Assembly (NCBI GenBank): GCA_045605445.1
Contig: JAZUPZ010000030.1
Span: forward strand, 62,001-126,000
Source of the DNA: CAZMHL01 sp045605445
GTDB taxonomy: Bacteria > Bacillota > Clostridia > RGIG6154
Direction of reading: 5' to 3'
Length of the DNA: 64,000 nt
The translations under genes were made by a program, and so were the position numbers. The notes below the pieces were generated by a model. The model was not told the origin of the DNA and searched no databases. It was given only the letters and a program-made list of their open reading frames with translations. Numbering within the stretch: the first letter of the stretch is position 1; every line of letters starts with the position of its first letter. Positions 25,175 to 33,229 of the stretch are shown here, in pieces.

Positions 25175-26587
25175 TTAGAAACGGAAATCTCTCTTTCCGT
25201 TTTCAATTTCGTTGATATATTTTTCCGCAATTTCTCTTGTTTTTAAGTTAGGAATATTTTTAAGCTCTTTTTTAATAAGCTCAATTCCTATTTTCTTTGT
25301 ATCATCAGATGCATAATCCTGAAGATATTCGTTTAAAGTCATAAGAGCATTGGGGTGACAGCAGTTTGCAATCTGTCCGCTCTTTAAAAGTGACATAAAT
25401 CTGTCGCCGGTTCTGCCTTCTCTGTAGCAAGCGGTGCAGAAGCTTGGAATGTAACCCAACTTCATAAGCCAGTTAACAACCTCGTCTAAAGTTCTTGTGT
25501 CAGAAACGTCAAACTGCTCGCTTCCTTCGTTTGAATTGTCACAATATCCGCCAACGCTTGTTTTTGAACCGCCGCTTATCTGTGAAATGCCAAGCTTTAA
25601 TACTCTTTCTCTGCAAGCCTGACTTTCTCTTGTTGAGATAATCATACCTGTATAGGGAACGGCAATTCTTATTATTGCAACGATTTTTGCAAAAATATCG
25701 TCGTTAATTCCGTTGTCGAAAGAATCGGCATCAATATCGTCGGCATGTCTTATTCTGGGAACGCTGATTGTGTGCGGTCCAACACCGTATTTTGCTTCTA
25801 AGTGCTCTGCGTGCATAAGAAGACCTGCAAGCTCATATTTGTAAAGTTCAAGACCGAAAAGAACACCAAGACCAACGTCGTCAATTCCGCCGTCCATAGC
25901 TCTGTCCATAGCCTCTGTGTGGTAAGCGTAGTTGTGCTTAGGACCTGTCGGGTGAAGCTGTTCATAGCTTTCCTTGTGATAGGTTTCCTGGAAAAGGATA
26001 TATGTTCCGATTCCAACCTCTTTAAGCTTTCTGTAGTTTTCAACAGTTGTTGCAGCAATGTTTACGTTAACTCGTCTTATATTTCCGTTTTTATGCTTTA
26101 TTGAATAAATGGTTTTAATGCTCTCTAAAACATATTCAATGGGGTTGTTAACGGGGTCTTCACCGGTTTCAAGGGCAAGACGCTTGTGACCCATATCCGC
26201 AAGAGCAATAACCTCTTGCTTAATTTCCTCCTGAGTAAGCTTTTTTCTCGGGATAGTTTTGTTCTGAGCGTGATAAGGGCAGTAAACACAGCCGTTAACA
26301 CAGTAATTTGAAAGATAAAGGGGAGCGAACATAACAATTCTCGAGCCGTAAAACTCCTCTTTAATTTCCATTGCAAGCTTTTCAATTTTTTCGTTAACTT
26401 CGGGAATGTCACTTGCCAGAAGAACAGATGCCTCTCTGTGAGAAATGCCTTTCTTTTTTGCCGCCTTTTCAAGAATTTCTTCTATAAGTTCAAGGTTATC
26501 CTTGTTTTTTTCTGCATAGTCAAGAGTTTCAAGTATTTCCTCGTGGTTTATAAATTCTTCGGCTTTTGATGATTTTGGATTATACAT
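25175..26587 (-). CDS. hydG: [FeFe]-hydrogenase maturase HydG (radical SAM tyrosine lyase)
   Basis: 470-residue radical SAM enzyme that cleaves tyrosine to give the CO and CN ligands of the H-cluster precursor. The SAM-cluster motif CVNGCVYC (Cys 96, 100, 103) sits in the barrel start. Near the C-terminus CTACYREGRTGDRFM followed by NCCHPNAL supplies the auxiliary cluster ligands characteristic of HydG, which separate it from ThiH. The start is ATG 26587 with GGAGG before it; the longer GTG frame overlaps hydE. Only four bases separate it from hydE. Confidence 0.96.
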   Translation of the reverse strand: MYNPKSSKAEEFINHEEILETLDYAEKNKDNLELIEEILEKAAKKKGISHREASVLLASDIPEVNEKIEKLAMEIKEEFYGSRIVMFAPLYLSNYCVNGCVYCPYHAQNKTIPRKKLTQEEIKQEVIALADMGHKRLALETGEDPVNNPIEYVLESIKTIYSIKHKNGNIRRVNVNIAATTVENYRKLKEVGIGTYILFQETYHKESYEQLHPTGPKHNYAYHTEAMDRAMDGGIDDVGLGVLFGLELYKYELAGLLMHAEHLEAKYGVGPHTISVPRIRHADDIDADSFDNGINDDIFAKIVAIIRIAVPYTGMIISTRESQACRERVLKLGISQISGGSKTSVGGYCDNSNEGSEQFDVSDTRTLDEVVNWLMKLGYIPSFCTACYREGRTGDRFMSLLKSGQIANCCHPNALMTLNEYLQDYASDDTKKIGIELIKKELKNIPNLKTREIAEKYINEIENGKRDFRF

Positions 26588-26591
26588 AAAT

Positions 26592-27632
26592 TTACCTCCA
26601 GTCACCTCTCTCGCAAACCACTTTCATATCGTGTTCTGCAAGTTCGGTTGTTAATTTTTCTATATTGAGTGCCGATTCTTTGCCGAATCGTGCTTTGTTG
26701 TTGTATAAAGTATATTTTTCTTTTGCACTTTGGGGAGAAAGGTTGGGCATAACAACATTTGCGCCCATTTTAAGACCTTCAATTCTTCCGTTTTTGTCAA
26801 GGGTTGCAAGAGCCGTTGTGGAAGGAAGAAGAACTTTAGGATTCATAAGCCTTACAAGCCCTAAAAGTAAAAGCGTTTTTTTAAGACTTCCGCTTTCAAA
26901 ATCTTTAAAAGGCGTATCCTTATGAGGAATAAAAGGACCTATGCCCACCATATGAGGCTTGAATTCTTCAATAAATTTCAAATCCTTTGCAATGCAAAAA
27001 TCTGTCTGGTACGGAGAGCCTACCATAAATCCGCAGCCCGTCTGGAAACCAATTTCCTTTAAATTTTCAAGACAGTTAATTCTGCTTTCAAGAGTTAAAC
27101 TTTCAGGGTGAAGCCTGCTGTAATGCTCACTGTCTGCAGTTTCGTGTCTTAATAAAAATCTGTTTGCGCCGCAGTTAAAAAGATGCTGATAGCTTTTTCT
27201 TGTTCTTTCGCCAACGGAAAGGGTAATTGCACAGTCTGGATATTTTCCTCTCATTGAAGAAACAATGTCTCCAAGAACCTCATCGGAAAAGTGCATATCT
27301 TCGCCACCCTGAAGAACAAAGGTGCGGAAACCAAGCTTATACCCGCTTTCGCAGCAGTCAAGAATTTCCTCTTTTGTAAGACGGTATCTTTCGGCACAAA
27401 GATTGCTTTTTCTTATTCCGCAGTAAAGACAGTCGTTTTTGCAGAAGTTTGAAATTTCAATTAAACCTCTTATATAAATTTTGTCACCAAAATTTTCAAG
27501 CTTTGCTTTGTACGCTTTATCTCTTAAATAATCAAGATGCTCTTCCTTAAAATTGCTTATAATGTATTCATATTCCTTTAAATCAAGGCTTTTTTCTTTT
27601 TCAAGTTTGTCAATAAGTTCATAGATGTTCAA
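26592..27632 (-). CDS. hydE: [FeFe]-hydrogenase maturase HydE (radical SAM)
   Basis: 346-residue radical SAM enzyme that works on the HydG-derived iron complex in H-cluster synthesis. SAM-cluster motif CKNDCLYC (Cys 64, 68, 71), then VLQGGED, HETADSEHYSRLHP and GCGMVGSP-like barrel loops typical of HydE/BioB relatives. The start is taken as TTG 27632, because GAGGTGA lies at the spacing used by other genes here; a GTG at 27641 falls inside that site. First gene of the hyd operon; its ribosome site begins only a few bases after a leader terminator. Confidence 0.93.
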   Translation of the reverse strand: MNIYELIDKLEKEKSLDLKEYEYIISNFKEEHLDYLRDKAYKAKLENFGDKIYIRGLIEISNFCKNDCLYCGIRKSNLCAERYRLTKEEILDCCESGYKLGFRTFVLQGGEDMHFSDEVLGDIVSSMRGKYPDCAITLSVGERTRKSYQHLFNCGANRFLLRHETADSEHYSRLHPESLTLESRINCLENLKEIGFQTGCGFMVGSPYQTDFCIAKDLKFIEEFKPHMVGIGPFIPHKDTPFKDFESGSLKKTLLLLGLVRLMNPKVLLPSTTALATLDKNGRIEGLKMGANVVMPNLSPQSAKEKYTLYNNKARFGKESALNIEKLTTELAEHDMKVVCERGDWR

Positions 27633-27646
27633 TAAAATCACCTCAC

Positions 27647-27680
27647 AAAAAAAGCTGTATCTTTAAAGAAAGATACAGCT
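27647..27680 (-). terminator. Strong terminator in the hydE leader (possible attenuator)
   Basis: On the minus strand a perfect 12-bp stem (27680-27669 / 27664-27653, loop CTTT) is followed by six to seven T. It lies downstream of the only visible hyd promoter and ends about three bases before the hydE ribosome site, so hydEGF transcripts must read through it. It could also terminate the preceding araC gene. Confidence 0.8.
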
Positions 27681-27743
27681 ATAGTATACGAACTAAAGTG
27701 CACCTTTCATCTCAGAAAAACTTCAATGTCAGTCTGCATAATT

Positions 27744-27772
27744 ATAGTATCATAAAAACAGTATTTTGTCAA
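27744..27772 (-). promoter_or_regulatory. Promoter of hydE-hydG-hydF
   Basis: Minus strand TTGACA (27772-27767), 17-bp spacer, TACTAT (27749-27744). It begins just past the upstream araC stop codon and gives a leader of roughly 105 nt to hydE. Confidence 0.75.
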
Positions 27773-27776
27773 TTTA

Positions 27777-28547
27777 TCATAGCTTCGATTTGGGCGACAA
27801 ACCGAATTTTCTTTTATACATTTTACAGAAATAGCTTATGTCGTTAAACCCGCAGGAGGTGGCAATGCTTTCAAGCTTTGCTTCGGGGTTTGCTTTAATC
27901 ATATGCTTGGCGTGGTCAAGCCTTATGCCGGAAATAACCTCAAATGCCGTTGCGTTGTATTTTTCTTTGAATTCCCGGCAAAGGGTAGCCTTTGAATAAG
28001 GATAAACCGTTAAAAGTTCATTGAGGGAAAGGTTTTTGGAATAGTTTTCTTCAATATACTTCAAAACTTCTTCAATGGGGCTGAATTCTTTTTTGCATAC
28101 TTCGTCAAAAAAAGATATAACAGCAGAAAAGGTAAGGGCGCACAGCGAGGAGGTTTCCGCTGTGTCAAAGGCGTTATAAATGTTTTTAATTTCTCTTTCG
28201 GTAGAACCTTTGCTTTTATAAATTCCGTAGTTCCCGATATTGTAGTATTTTTTTATATTTTCAAAACCGTCGCCGAAAAAGGAAAAGTATGTAAGTGAAA
28301 AAGTGTCTTCAAGACCGTAGTAACAGTGAGGAACATTTTTTTCAATGAAAAACATATCGTTTTTTTCTACCTCAAAAATCTTACCGTCAATCTCAATAAT
28401 TCCGCTTCCCTGGCTTACCGTGAAAATCTGATGAGTTCTGTATCCCTCTTTGCGTAAAAGTCTTGGCTGGGGAGCATTTATTGCAGAAGTATATACATAA
28501 ATCGGGAAAAAAGAGGTTTCGTTTTCTTTATAAATTTTTACTTTCAT
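27777..28547 (-). CDS. AraC-family regulator, likely of the divergent beta-galactosidase
   Basis: 256-residue regulator. N-terminal cupin-like domain with FTVSQGSGIIEIDG and EKNVPHCYYG (about 43-78). C-terminal two-HTH domain (about 160-256) with LTVYPYSKATLCREFKEKY and IATSCGFNDISYFCKMYKRK, ending in the family signature. AGGAGG precedes the ATG. It is divergent from the GH2 beta-galactosidase and the two promoters share a palindromic -35, which supports mutual regulation (inference). It probably senses a beta-galactoside-derived sugar. Confidence 0.9.
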   Translation of the reverse strand: MKVKIYKENETSFFPIYVYTSAINAPQPRLLRKEGYRTHQIFTVSQGSGIIEIDGKIFEVEKNDMFFIEKNVPHCYYGLEDTFSLTYFSFFGDGFENIKKYYNIGNYGIYKSKGSTEREIKNIYNAFDTAETSSLCALTFSAVISFFDEVCKKEFSPIEEVLKYIEENYSKNLSLNELLTVYPYSKATLCREFKEKYNATAFEVISGIRLDHAKHMIKANPEAKLESIATSCGFNDISYFCKMYKRKFGLSPKSKL

Positions 28548-28577
28548 AGTCTGCCTCCTGCTAATATGCTTATATAA

Positions 28578-28606
28578 ATTATAATATAATTATATTGAAA
28601 TTTCAA
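28578..28606 (-). promoter_or_regulatory. Promoter of the araC gene, shares its -35 with the beta-galactosidase promoter
   Basis: Minus strand TTGAAA (28606-28601), 17-bp spacer, TATAAT (28583-28578). Its -35 is the right half of the palindrome TTGAAATTTCAA (28595-28606). Confidence 0.75.
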
Positions 28607-28623
28607 GCTGTTTATAATATAAT
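28595..28623 (+). promoter_or_regulatory. Promoter of the GH2 beta-galactosidase gene
   Basis: TTGAAA 28595-28600, 17-bp spacer, TATAAT 28618-28623. It mirrors the opposite promoter exactly around position 28600.5. Confidence 0.75.
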
Positions 28624-28660
28624 TATGGTGTGTAAATAGTTTGGCGAAGGATGAACTGAT

Positions 28661-31516
28661 ATGAGAAAATACGAAAACTTAAATTACATCAGCGAAAAAC
28701 GTGAAAAACAGCGAGCTTATTATATTCCGAAAAACGGATATACCTGTCTTAACGGTATCTGGAATTTTAAATATTATGAAAGCGATTATGAAGAAGGTTA
28801 TGTTAAAAAGGAATGGAACAAAATAGAAGTTCCCTCCTGCTGGCAGCTTAAAGGCTACGGCAATCCTAATTATACAAATGTTGCCTATCCTTATTCTTAT
28901 GACCCGCCCTATGTTCCTGCAAATAACCCAATGGGAGTTTACGAACGTGAATTCGAAGTAAAGAATTCCGATATAAAAACATACATAGTTTTCGAGGGCG
29001 TTGCAAGCTGCCTTGAACTTTATATAAATAATAATTATGTAGGCTGTTCCCAGGGAAGCCATCTTCAGGCAGAATTCGATATTTCGGATTTTGTAAAGAA
29101 TGGAACAAACACAGTAACCGCAAAGGTGTATAAATGGTGCCTGGGCAGTTATCTTGAAGACCAGGACTTTTTCAGATTCAACGGAATTTTCAGAGATGTA
29201 TATCTTCTTTCAAGACCAAAAGGACATATAAAAGATATAAAAATAACTGCAGACAGCAATGTAATAAACATAGATTTTGACGGCAAAGCCGAAATTTCTC
29301 TTTTTGATGCCGGGGGCGAATTGCTTGATAAAATAAACGCAGAAAAAACAGCGACCTTTACGGTTGAAAATCCAATTTTGTGGAACGCGGAAAAGCCGTA
29401 TCTTTACGAGCTTTTATTTAAGTATGAAGACGAGGTTATTTCTCAGAAGGTGGGCTTTGTTTCATACTCAATCGGAAAAGATTTTGAATTCCTTGTAAAC
29501 GGAGTTGAAGTTAAACTTAGAGGCGTAAATCACCACGATACTCATCCAAACAACGGTTGGACAATGACCGATGAAGAAATAAAAAACGACCTGCTTTTAA
29601 TGAAAAAGCTTAATATAAACACAATAAGAACCTCTCACTATCCGCCAACGCCGAAGTTTTTAGAAATGTGCGACGAGCTTGGGTTTTACGTAATGCTTGA
29701 AACCGACCTTGAAACTCACGGTATTTCCGAAAGGGAAGCGGGCGTAAGAGCATATGATTGTGTTAAAAATTCATCCGACTGGTTGTGTCAGAAGCCGGAC
29801 TGGAAAGAAGCCTACGTAGAGAGAATGGAAAGGGCATATCACAGAGATAAAAACCATTGTTCAATTTTCTCCTGGTCAACGGGAAATGAAAGTGCACACG
29901 GCGAAAATCATTTTGAAATGATTAAGTATATAAAAGCGGTTGACAAAAAACGCCTTATCCATTGTGAGGATGCATCAAGAGAGTCGGAACGTTCGGAATT
30001 TCACGGTGTTGATACAACTCATTATGCCGACAGAGCCGATATGTTTTCAAGAATGTATGAAGATATTGATGTTATTGAAAACCGTGCAAAGAGCGAAAAT
30101 TTTAAATACCCCTATTTTCTGTGTGAATATGCTCATGCTATGGGCAACGGCCCCGGTGATATGTGCGATTACTGGGAGGTTATATACAAATATAAAAAGC
30201 TGATTGGCGGATGTGTCTGGGAATGGGCAGACCATACGGTTATAGTTGACGGCGTGCCCAGATACGGCGGAGATTTTGAAGGCGAGCTTACTGAATCGGG
30301 CAATTTCTGCTCCGACGGTATGGTTTTCTGTGACAGAAGCTTAAAGGCCGGCTCCCTTGAAGTAAAGGCGGCATATCAGAATATGGATTGCACCTTGTCA
30401 GGCAATGGAATAACAGTTCTTAACAGATTCGATTTTACCAATCTTTGTGAGTATGAATTTAAATATAAGATAAAGGTTGACGGAGAAACAGTTGAGGAAA
30501 AAACTCTTGTTTTGGATGTTGAACCGAAGCAGATAAAGACGATTGAAATTAACCTTCCAAAAGAATGCAGCCTGGGTGCTTTTGTAAACTGTTATCTTTA
30601 TAATAAAGATGGATATTGCGTTGCACAGAAGCAGCTTGAAATTCCTTTGTCAAAAGTGGAAAAGCAGGAAATATATGAGCCCGCAAAAGTCGAAGAAAAT
30701 GAAAATTTTGTTGTGTTTAACGGCGAAAATTTCCGCTACACCTTTTCAAAAAATCTTGGCACTTTCGTAAGTATGGTTAAAAACGGGGAAGAACAGCTTA
30801 AGGCACCAATAAGAATAACTTCAATGAGAGCACCCACCGACAACGAAAGAAAAATTAAAAGTAAATGGTATTACTTCAATAACTGGGAAGCCGAAAACCT
30901 CGACAGACAGTTTGATAAGGTTTATGAATGTGCACTTGAAAATAATACTGTTACAGTAAAAGGAAGCCTTTCGGGAGTTTCAAGAACACCGTATTTTAAG
31001 TTTACTGCGAAGTATAGTGTTTACTCCGATGGCAGAGTAAAGGTTATTCTTAACGGTAACGTTAAAGAAAAATGTATGTGGTTGCCCCGTCTTGGCTTTG
31101 AATTCAAAATTCCCTGCGAGAAGTCAGAATTCAAATATTTCGGTATGGGTCCTTATGAAAATTACAGCGATATGCATAACGCTTCAATGATTGATTTCTA
31201 TGAAAGTAATGCTGAAAAGGAATATGTAAATTACATAATGCCTCAGGAACACGGGAATCACATTAAAACAAAGCTCCTTGAAATAAAAGACGGACTTTGC
31301 TTTGAGGCTGATGAAATGGAAGTAAACGTTTCAAATTATTCTGCAAAAAATCTTATGAATGCAATGCACATAAATGAAATTAAAACTGAGGACTGCATAA
31401 CTGTGAGAATTGATTATAAGAATTCAGGTATAGGTTCAAATTCCTGCGGTCCGGGTCTTCTTGAAAAATACAGACTTAGTGAAAAAGAAATCCACTTTGA
31501 ATTCAGTCTTAAATAA
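28661..31516 (+). CDS. GH2 beta-galactosidase (LacZ-type)
   Basis: 951-residue five-domain enzyme of the LacZ type. Sugar-binding domain (about 20-190) with VPSCWQLKGYGNPNYTNVAY, Ig-like domain, TIM barrel (about 270-560) and C-terminal beta-sandwich (small-chain domain, about 670-950). RGVNHHDTHP near 288 is the family signature. The acid/base Glu is in SWSTGNESAHGENH near 412 and the nucleophile Glu in FLCEYAHAMGNGPGD near 488. No signal peptide, so it hydrolyses imported beta-galactosides in the cytoplasm. The length is close to E. coli LacZ. AraC-type control is suggested by the divergent gene. A good terminator follows. Confidence 0.93.
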   Translation: MRKYENLNYISEKREKQRAYYIPKNGYTCLNGIWNFKYYESDYEEGYVKKEWNKIEVPSCWQLKGYGNPNYTNVAYPYSYDPPYVPANNPMGVYEREFEVKNSDIKTYIVFEGVASCLELYINNNYVGCSQGSHLQAEFDISDFVKNGTNTVTAKVYKWCLGSYLEDQDFFRFNGIFRDVYLLSRPKGHIKDIKITADSNVINIDFDGKAEISLFDAGGELLDKINAEKTATFTVENPILWNAEKPYLYELLFKYEDEVISQKVGFVSYSIGKDFEFLVNGVEVKLRGVNHHDTHPNNGWTMTDEEIKNDLLLMKKLNINTIRTSHYPPTPKFLEMCDELGFYVMLETDLETHGISEREAGVRAYDCVKNSSDWLCQKPDWKEAYVERMERAYHRDKNHCSIFSWSTGNESAHGENHFEMIKYIKAVDKKRLIHCEDASRESERSEFHGVDTTHYADRADMFSRMYEDIDVIENRAKSENFKYPYFLCEYAHAMGNGPGDMCDYWEVIYKYKKLIGGCVWEWADHTVIVDGVPRYGGDFEGELTESGNFCSDGMVFCDRSLKAGSLEVKAAYQNMDCTLSGNGITVLNRFDFTNLCEYEFKYKIKVDGETVEEKTLVLDVEPKQIKTIEINLPKECSLGAFVNCYLYNKDGYCVAQKQLEIPLSKVEKQEIYEPAKVEENENFVVFNGENFRYTFSKNLGTFVSMVKNGEEQLKAPIRITSMRAPTDNERKIKSKWYYFNNWEAENLDRQFDKVYECALENNTVTVKGSLSGVSRTPYFKFTAKYSVYSDGRVKVILNGNVKEKCMWLPRLGFEFKIPCEKSEFKYFGMGPYENYSDMHNASMIDFYESNAEKEYVNYIMPQEHGNHIKTKLLEIKDGLCFEADEMEVNVSNYSAKNLMNAMHINEIKTEDCITVRIDYKNSGIGSNSCGPGLLEKYRLSEKEIHFEFSLK

Positions 31517-31520
31517 ATCA

Positions 31521-31551
31521 AGGACAACTCCAAAAAGAGTTGTCTTTTTTT
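31521..31551 (+). terminator. Terminator after the beta-galactosidase gene
   Basis: GACAACTC (31523-31530) pairs with GAGTTGTC (31537-31544), followed by seven T. Confidence 0.85.
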
Positions 31552-31552
31552 C

Positions 31553-31581
31553 TTTACTTATTTGTAAAAATAAAGTATAAT
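31553..31581 (+). promoter_or_regulatory. Promoter of the M20 peptidase gene
   Basis: TTTACT 31553-31558, 17-bp spacer, TATAAT 31576-31581. Confidence 0.6.
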
Positions 31582-31614
31582 ATTGTAAAATCAAAATAAA
31601 AGAGGAAGATGGAA

Positions 31615-32751
31615 ATGAATACAAAAATCGGAGATTTTATTGAAGAAAATAAAGAGAGCTTGTATGAAACCTTAAAGGAGCTTTGTAATATTCCCGCCCC
31701 ATCTCATCTTGAACATAAAAGAGCAGAGTATTGTAAAGAATGGCTTGAAAACATCGGTGCAAAGGATGTTTATATTGATGATGCTTTAAATGTAATCTTC
31801 CCGCTTAACTGTGAAAACAGTAATGAAATTACCGTTTTCTGCGCCCATACCGATACGGTTTTTCCCGACCTTGAACCAATGCCGTATTTCGACGACGGCG
31901 AAAAAATTTACGGTCCCGGCGTTGCTGATGATACTGCCAGTGTTGCTGTGCTTTTATATATGGTAAAATTCTTTGTTGAAAATAATATTGTTCCCGAAAA
32001 AGGAATTATGTTTGTGTGCAACTCCTGTGAAGAGGGACTTGGCGATTTGAAGGGAACAAAACAGCTGTTTGCCGATTTTTCCGGCAGAATCAAAAGATTT
32101 ATTTCCTTTGACAGTAATCTTGACAGACTGGCAACCCGCTGCGTTGGCTCGCACCGCTACCGCGTTGAGGTTTTAACCGAGGGAGGCCATTCCTTCGGAA
32201 ACTTTGGCAATGATAATGCAATTGCAAAGCTTTCTGAAATTGTAAACGAAATTTATAAAATTGAAGTACCAACTAAAGAAAACACAAAAACAACTTATAA
32301 TGTAGGAACAATTTCCGGCGGTACTTCGGTAAATACAATAGCCCAGAATGCTGAAATGTATTGCGAATACCGCTCAAACGATAAAGATTGCCTTGCATAT
32401 ATGCAGTCAAAATTTGAAGAAATCTTTAAAAATGCAAATACAGAAAAAATAAAGGTAAACGTAGCAAAGGTGGGAGACCGCCCCTGCGGAAATACCGAAC
32501 CTGAAAAAATAGAAAAACTGAAAGAAATTGTTGTTCCGGTAATTGAGGGCGTAATAAATCAAACTCCCGTTTTAACAAGCTCATCAACCGACTGTAACAT
32601 TCCTCTTTCTCTTGGAATTCCCGCGCTTTGCGTTGGCACAAATATTCACAGAAAGGTCCATACAAGGGAAGAATGGCTTGACAAAAAGTCAATGATTCCC
32701 GGCCTTGAAGTTGCAATAAAAACAGGAGTTGCTCTCGCAGATTTAAAATGA
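31615..32751 (+). CDS. M20-family zinc peptidase (PepT/ArgE-like)
   Basis: 378-residue metallopeptidase. Metal sites: FCAHTDTVF near residue 78 (His/Asp), GPGVADDTAS near 100 (bridging Asp), CNSCEEGLGD near 138 (Glu pair), SFDSNLD near 164 and the late TNIHRKVHT near 345 (His). A dimerisation domain is inserted at about 175-290. Likely a cytoplasmic di- or tripeptidase or deacylase. Two in-frame ATG codons exist; the second (31615) has better spacing from GAGG than the first (31609). Monocistronic, with its own promoter. Confidence 0.85.
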   Translation: MNTKIGDFIEENKESLYETLKELCNIPAPSHLEHKRAEYCKEWLENIGAKDVYIDDALNVIFPLNCENSNEITVFCAHTDTVFPDLEPMPYFDDGEKIYGPGVADDTASVAVLLYMVKFFVENNIVPEKGIMFVCNSCEEGLGDLKGTKQLFADFSGRIKRFISFDSNLDRLATRCVGSHRYRVEVLTEGGHSFGNFGNDNAIAKLSEIVNEIYKIEVPTKENTKTTYNVGTISGGTSVNTIAQNAEMYCEYRSNDKDCLAYMQSKFEEIFKNANTEKIKVNVAKVGDRPCGNTEPEKIEKLKEIVVPVIEGVINQTPVLTSSSTDCNIPLSLGIPALCVGTNIHRKVHTREEWLDKKSMIPGLEVAIKTGVALADLK

Positions 32752-32782
32752 GAACTTTTGTTTCTGACTTGATGTGAGGCTA

Positions 32783-32962
32783 TGCGGTCTTTGACCGCAA
32801 CTAAGTTTGCCTTACGGCAAGTGAAGTTATCTTCGATGGTGAAGTTTACTTCGTAAGTGAAGTTTTGCCTTTCGGCAAAGTGGCAAACTTAACTTCACTT
32901 TTGCATTAGCAAAAACTTCACTGCGTATGCAACTTCACTTTGAACGAATGTTCAAAACTTCA
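32783..32962. repeat. Nested multi-hairpin 'ladder' repeat, core GTGAAGTT
   Basis: Three direct copies of GTGAAGTT start at 32821, 32839 and 32857 (exact 18-nt period). Four inverted copies AACTTCA(C) start at 32891, 32914, 32931 and 32956. Almost every gap between copies is itself a small palindrome, for example TTGCCTTTCGGCAA, TTTTGCATTAGCAAAA, TGCGTATGCA and TTTGAACGAATGTTCAAA. AAGTTTGCC (32803-32811) pairs with GGCAAACTT (32882-32890). Hairpin TGCGGTC/GACCGCA begins the element. I do not recognise it as a named family. Confidence 0.85.
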
Positions 32963-33040
32963 GTCTGCATATCGAAAAAATTTTTTATACCTTACTTAAC
33001 ATTAGCTTAGTAAGATTGTCGAAAAAAGTCGAAATCAAAA

Positions 33041-33166
33041 AAGCCTCCCCAGTGTAAGGGAAGGTGGGTTTGAGAAGCAAACTCGGAGGGGTTGTGAATG
33101 AATCAAAACAAAAAAACAATCCCTCAGTCAGCTACGTTGACAGCTCCCTTTACACAAGGGAGCCTA
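33041..33166. repeat. MITE-like palindromic element
   Basis: About 126 bp. The left end AAGCCTCCCCAGTGTAAGGG and the right end CTCCCTTTACACAAGGGAG are imperfect terminal inverted repeats, with internal CGGAGGGGTTGT opposed to ACAATCCCTCAG. No coding capacity. Palindromes of this general type are dispersed in gut Firmicutes genomes (from memory, not searched). A reading frame crossing it is spurious. Confidence 0.65.
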
Positions 33167-33168
33167 TG

Positions 33169-33197
33169 TTGCATCCAAACCTTATATCTCTTATAAA
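33169..33197 (+). promoter_or_regulatory. Promoter of the TIM-barrel gene at the edge of the MITE-like element
   Basis: TTGCAT 33169-33174, 17-bp spacer, TATAAA 33192-33197, directly after the element's right end. Confidence 0.5.
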
Positions 33198-33229
33198 AAG
33201 AGGATATGTTGAAATTGGAGGGAACAAGA

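Noticed and set aside
24003..27641. Evidence for a hydrogenase structural gene in the window
   Set aside because: Only the three maturases are present; no HydA-type H-cluster motifs were seen in any frame.
27647..27680. Simple terminator of the araC gene with no regulatory role
   Set aside because: The hyd promoter lies upstream of it and no promoter fits downstream, so hyd transcripts must cross it; it may still do both jobs.
32821..32962. CRISPR-like array, because of regularly spaced 8-nt copies
   Set aside because: Cores are only 8 nt, gaps about 10 nt and palindromic, and the second half is inverted; no cas genes are in the window.
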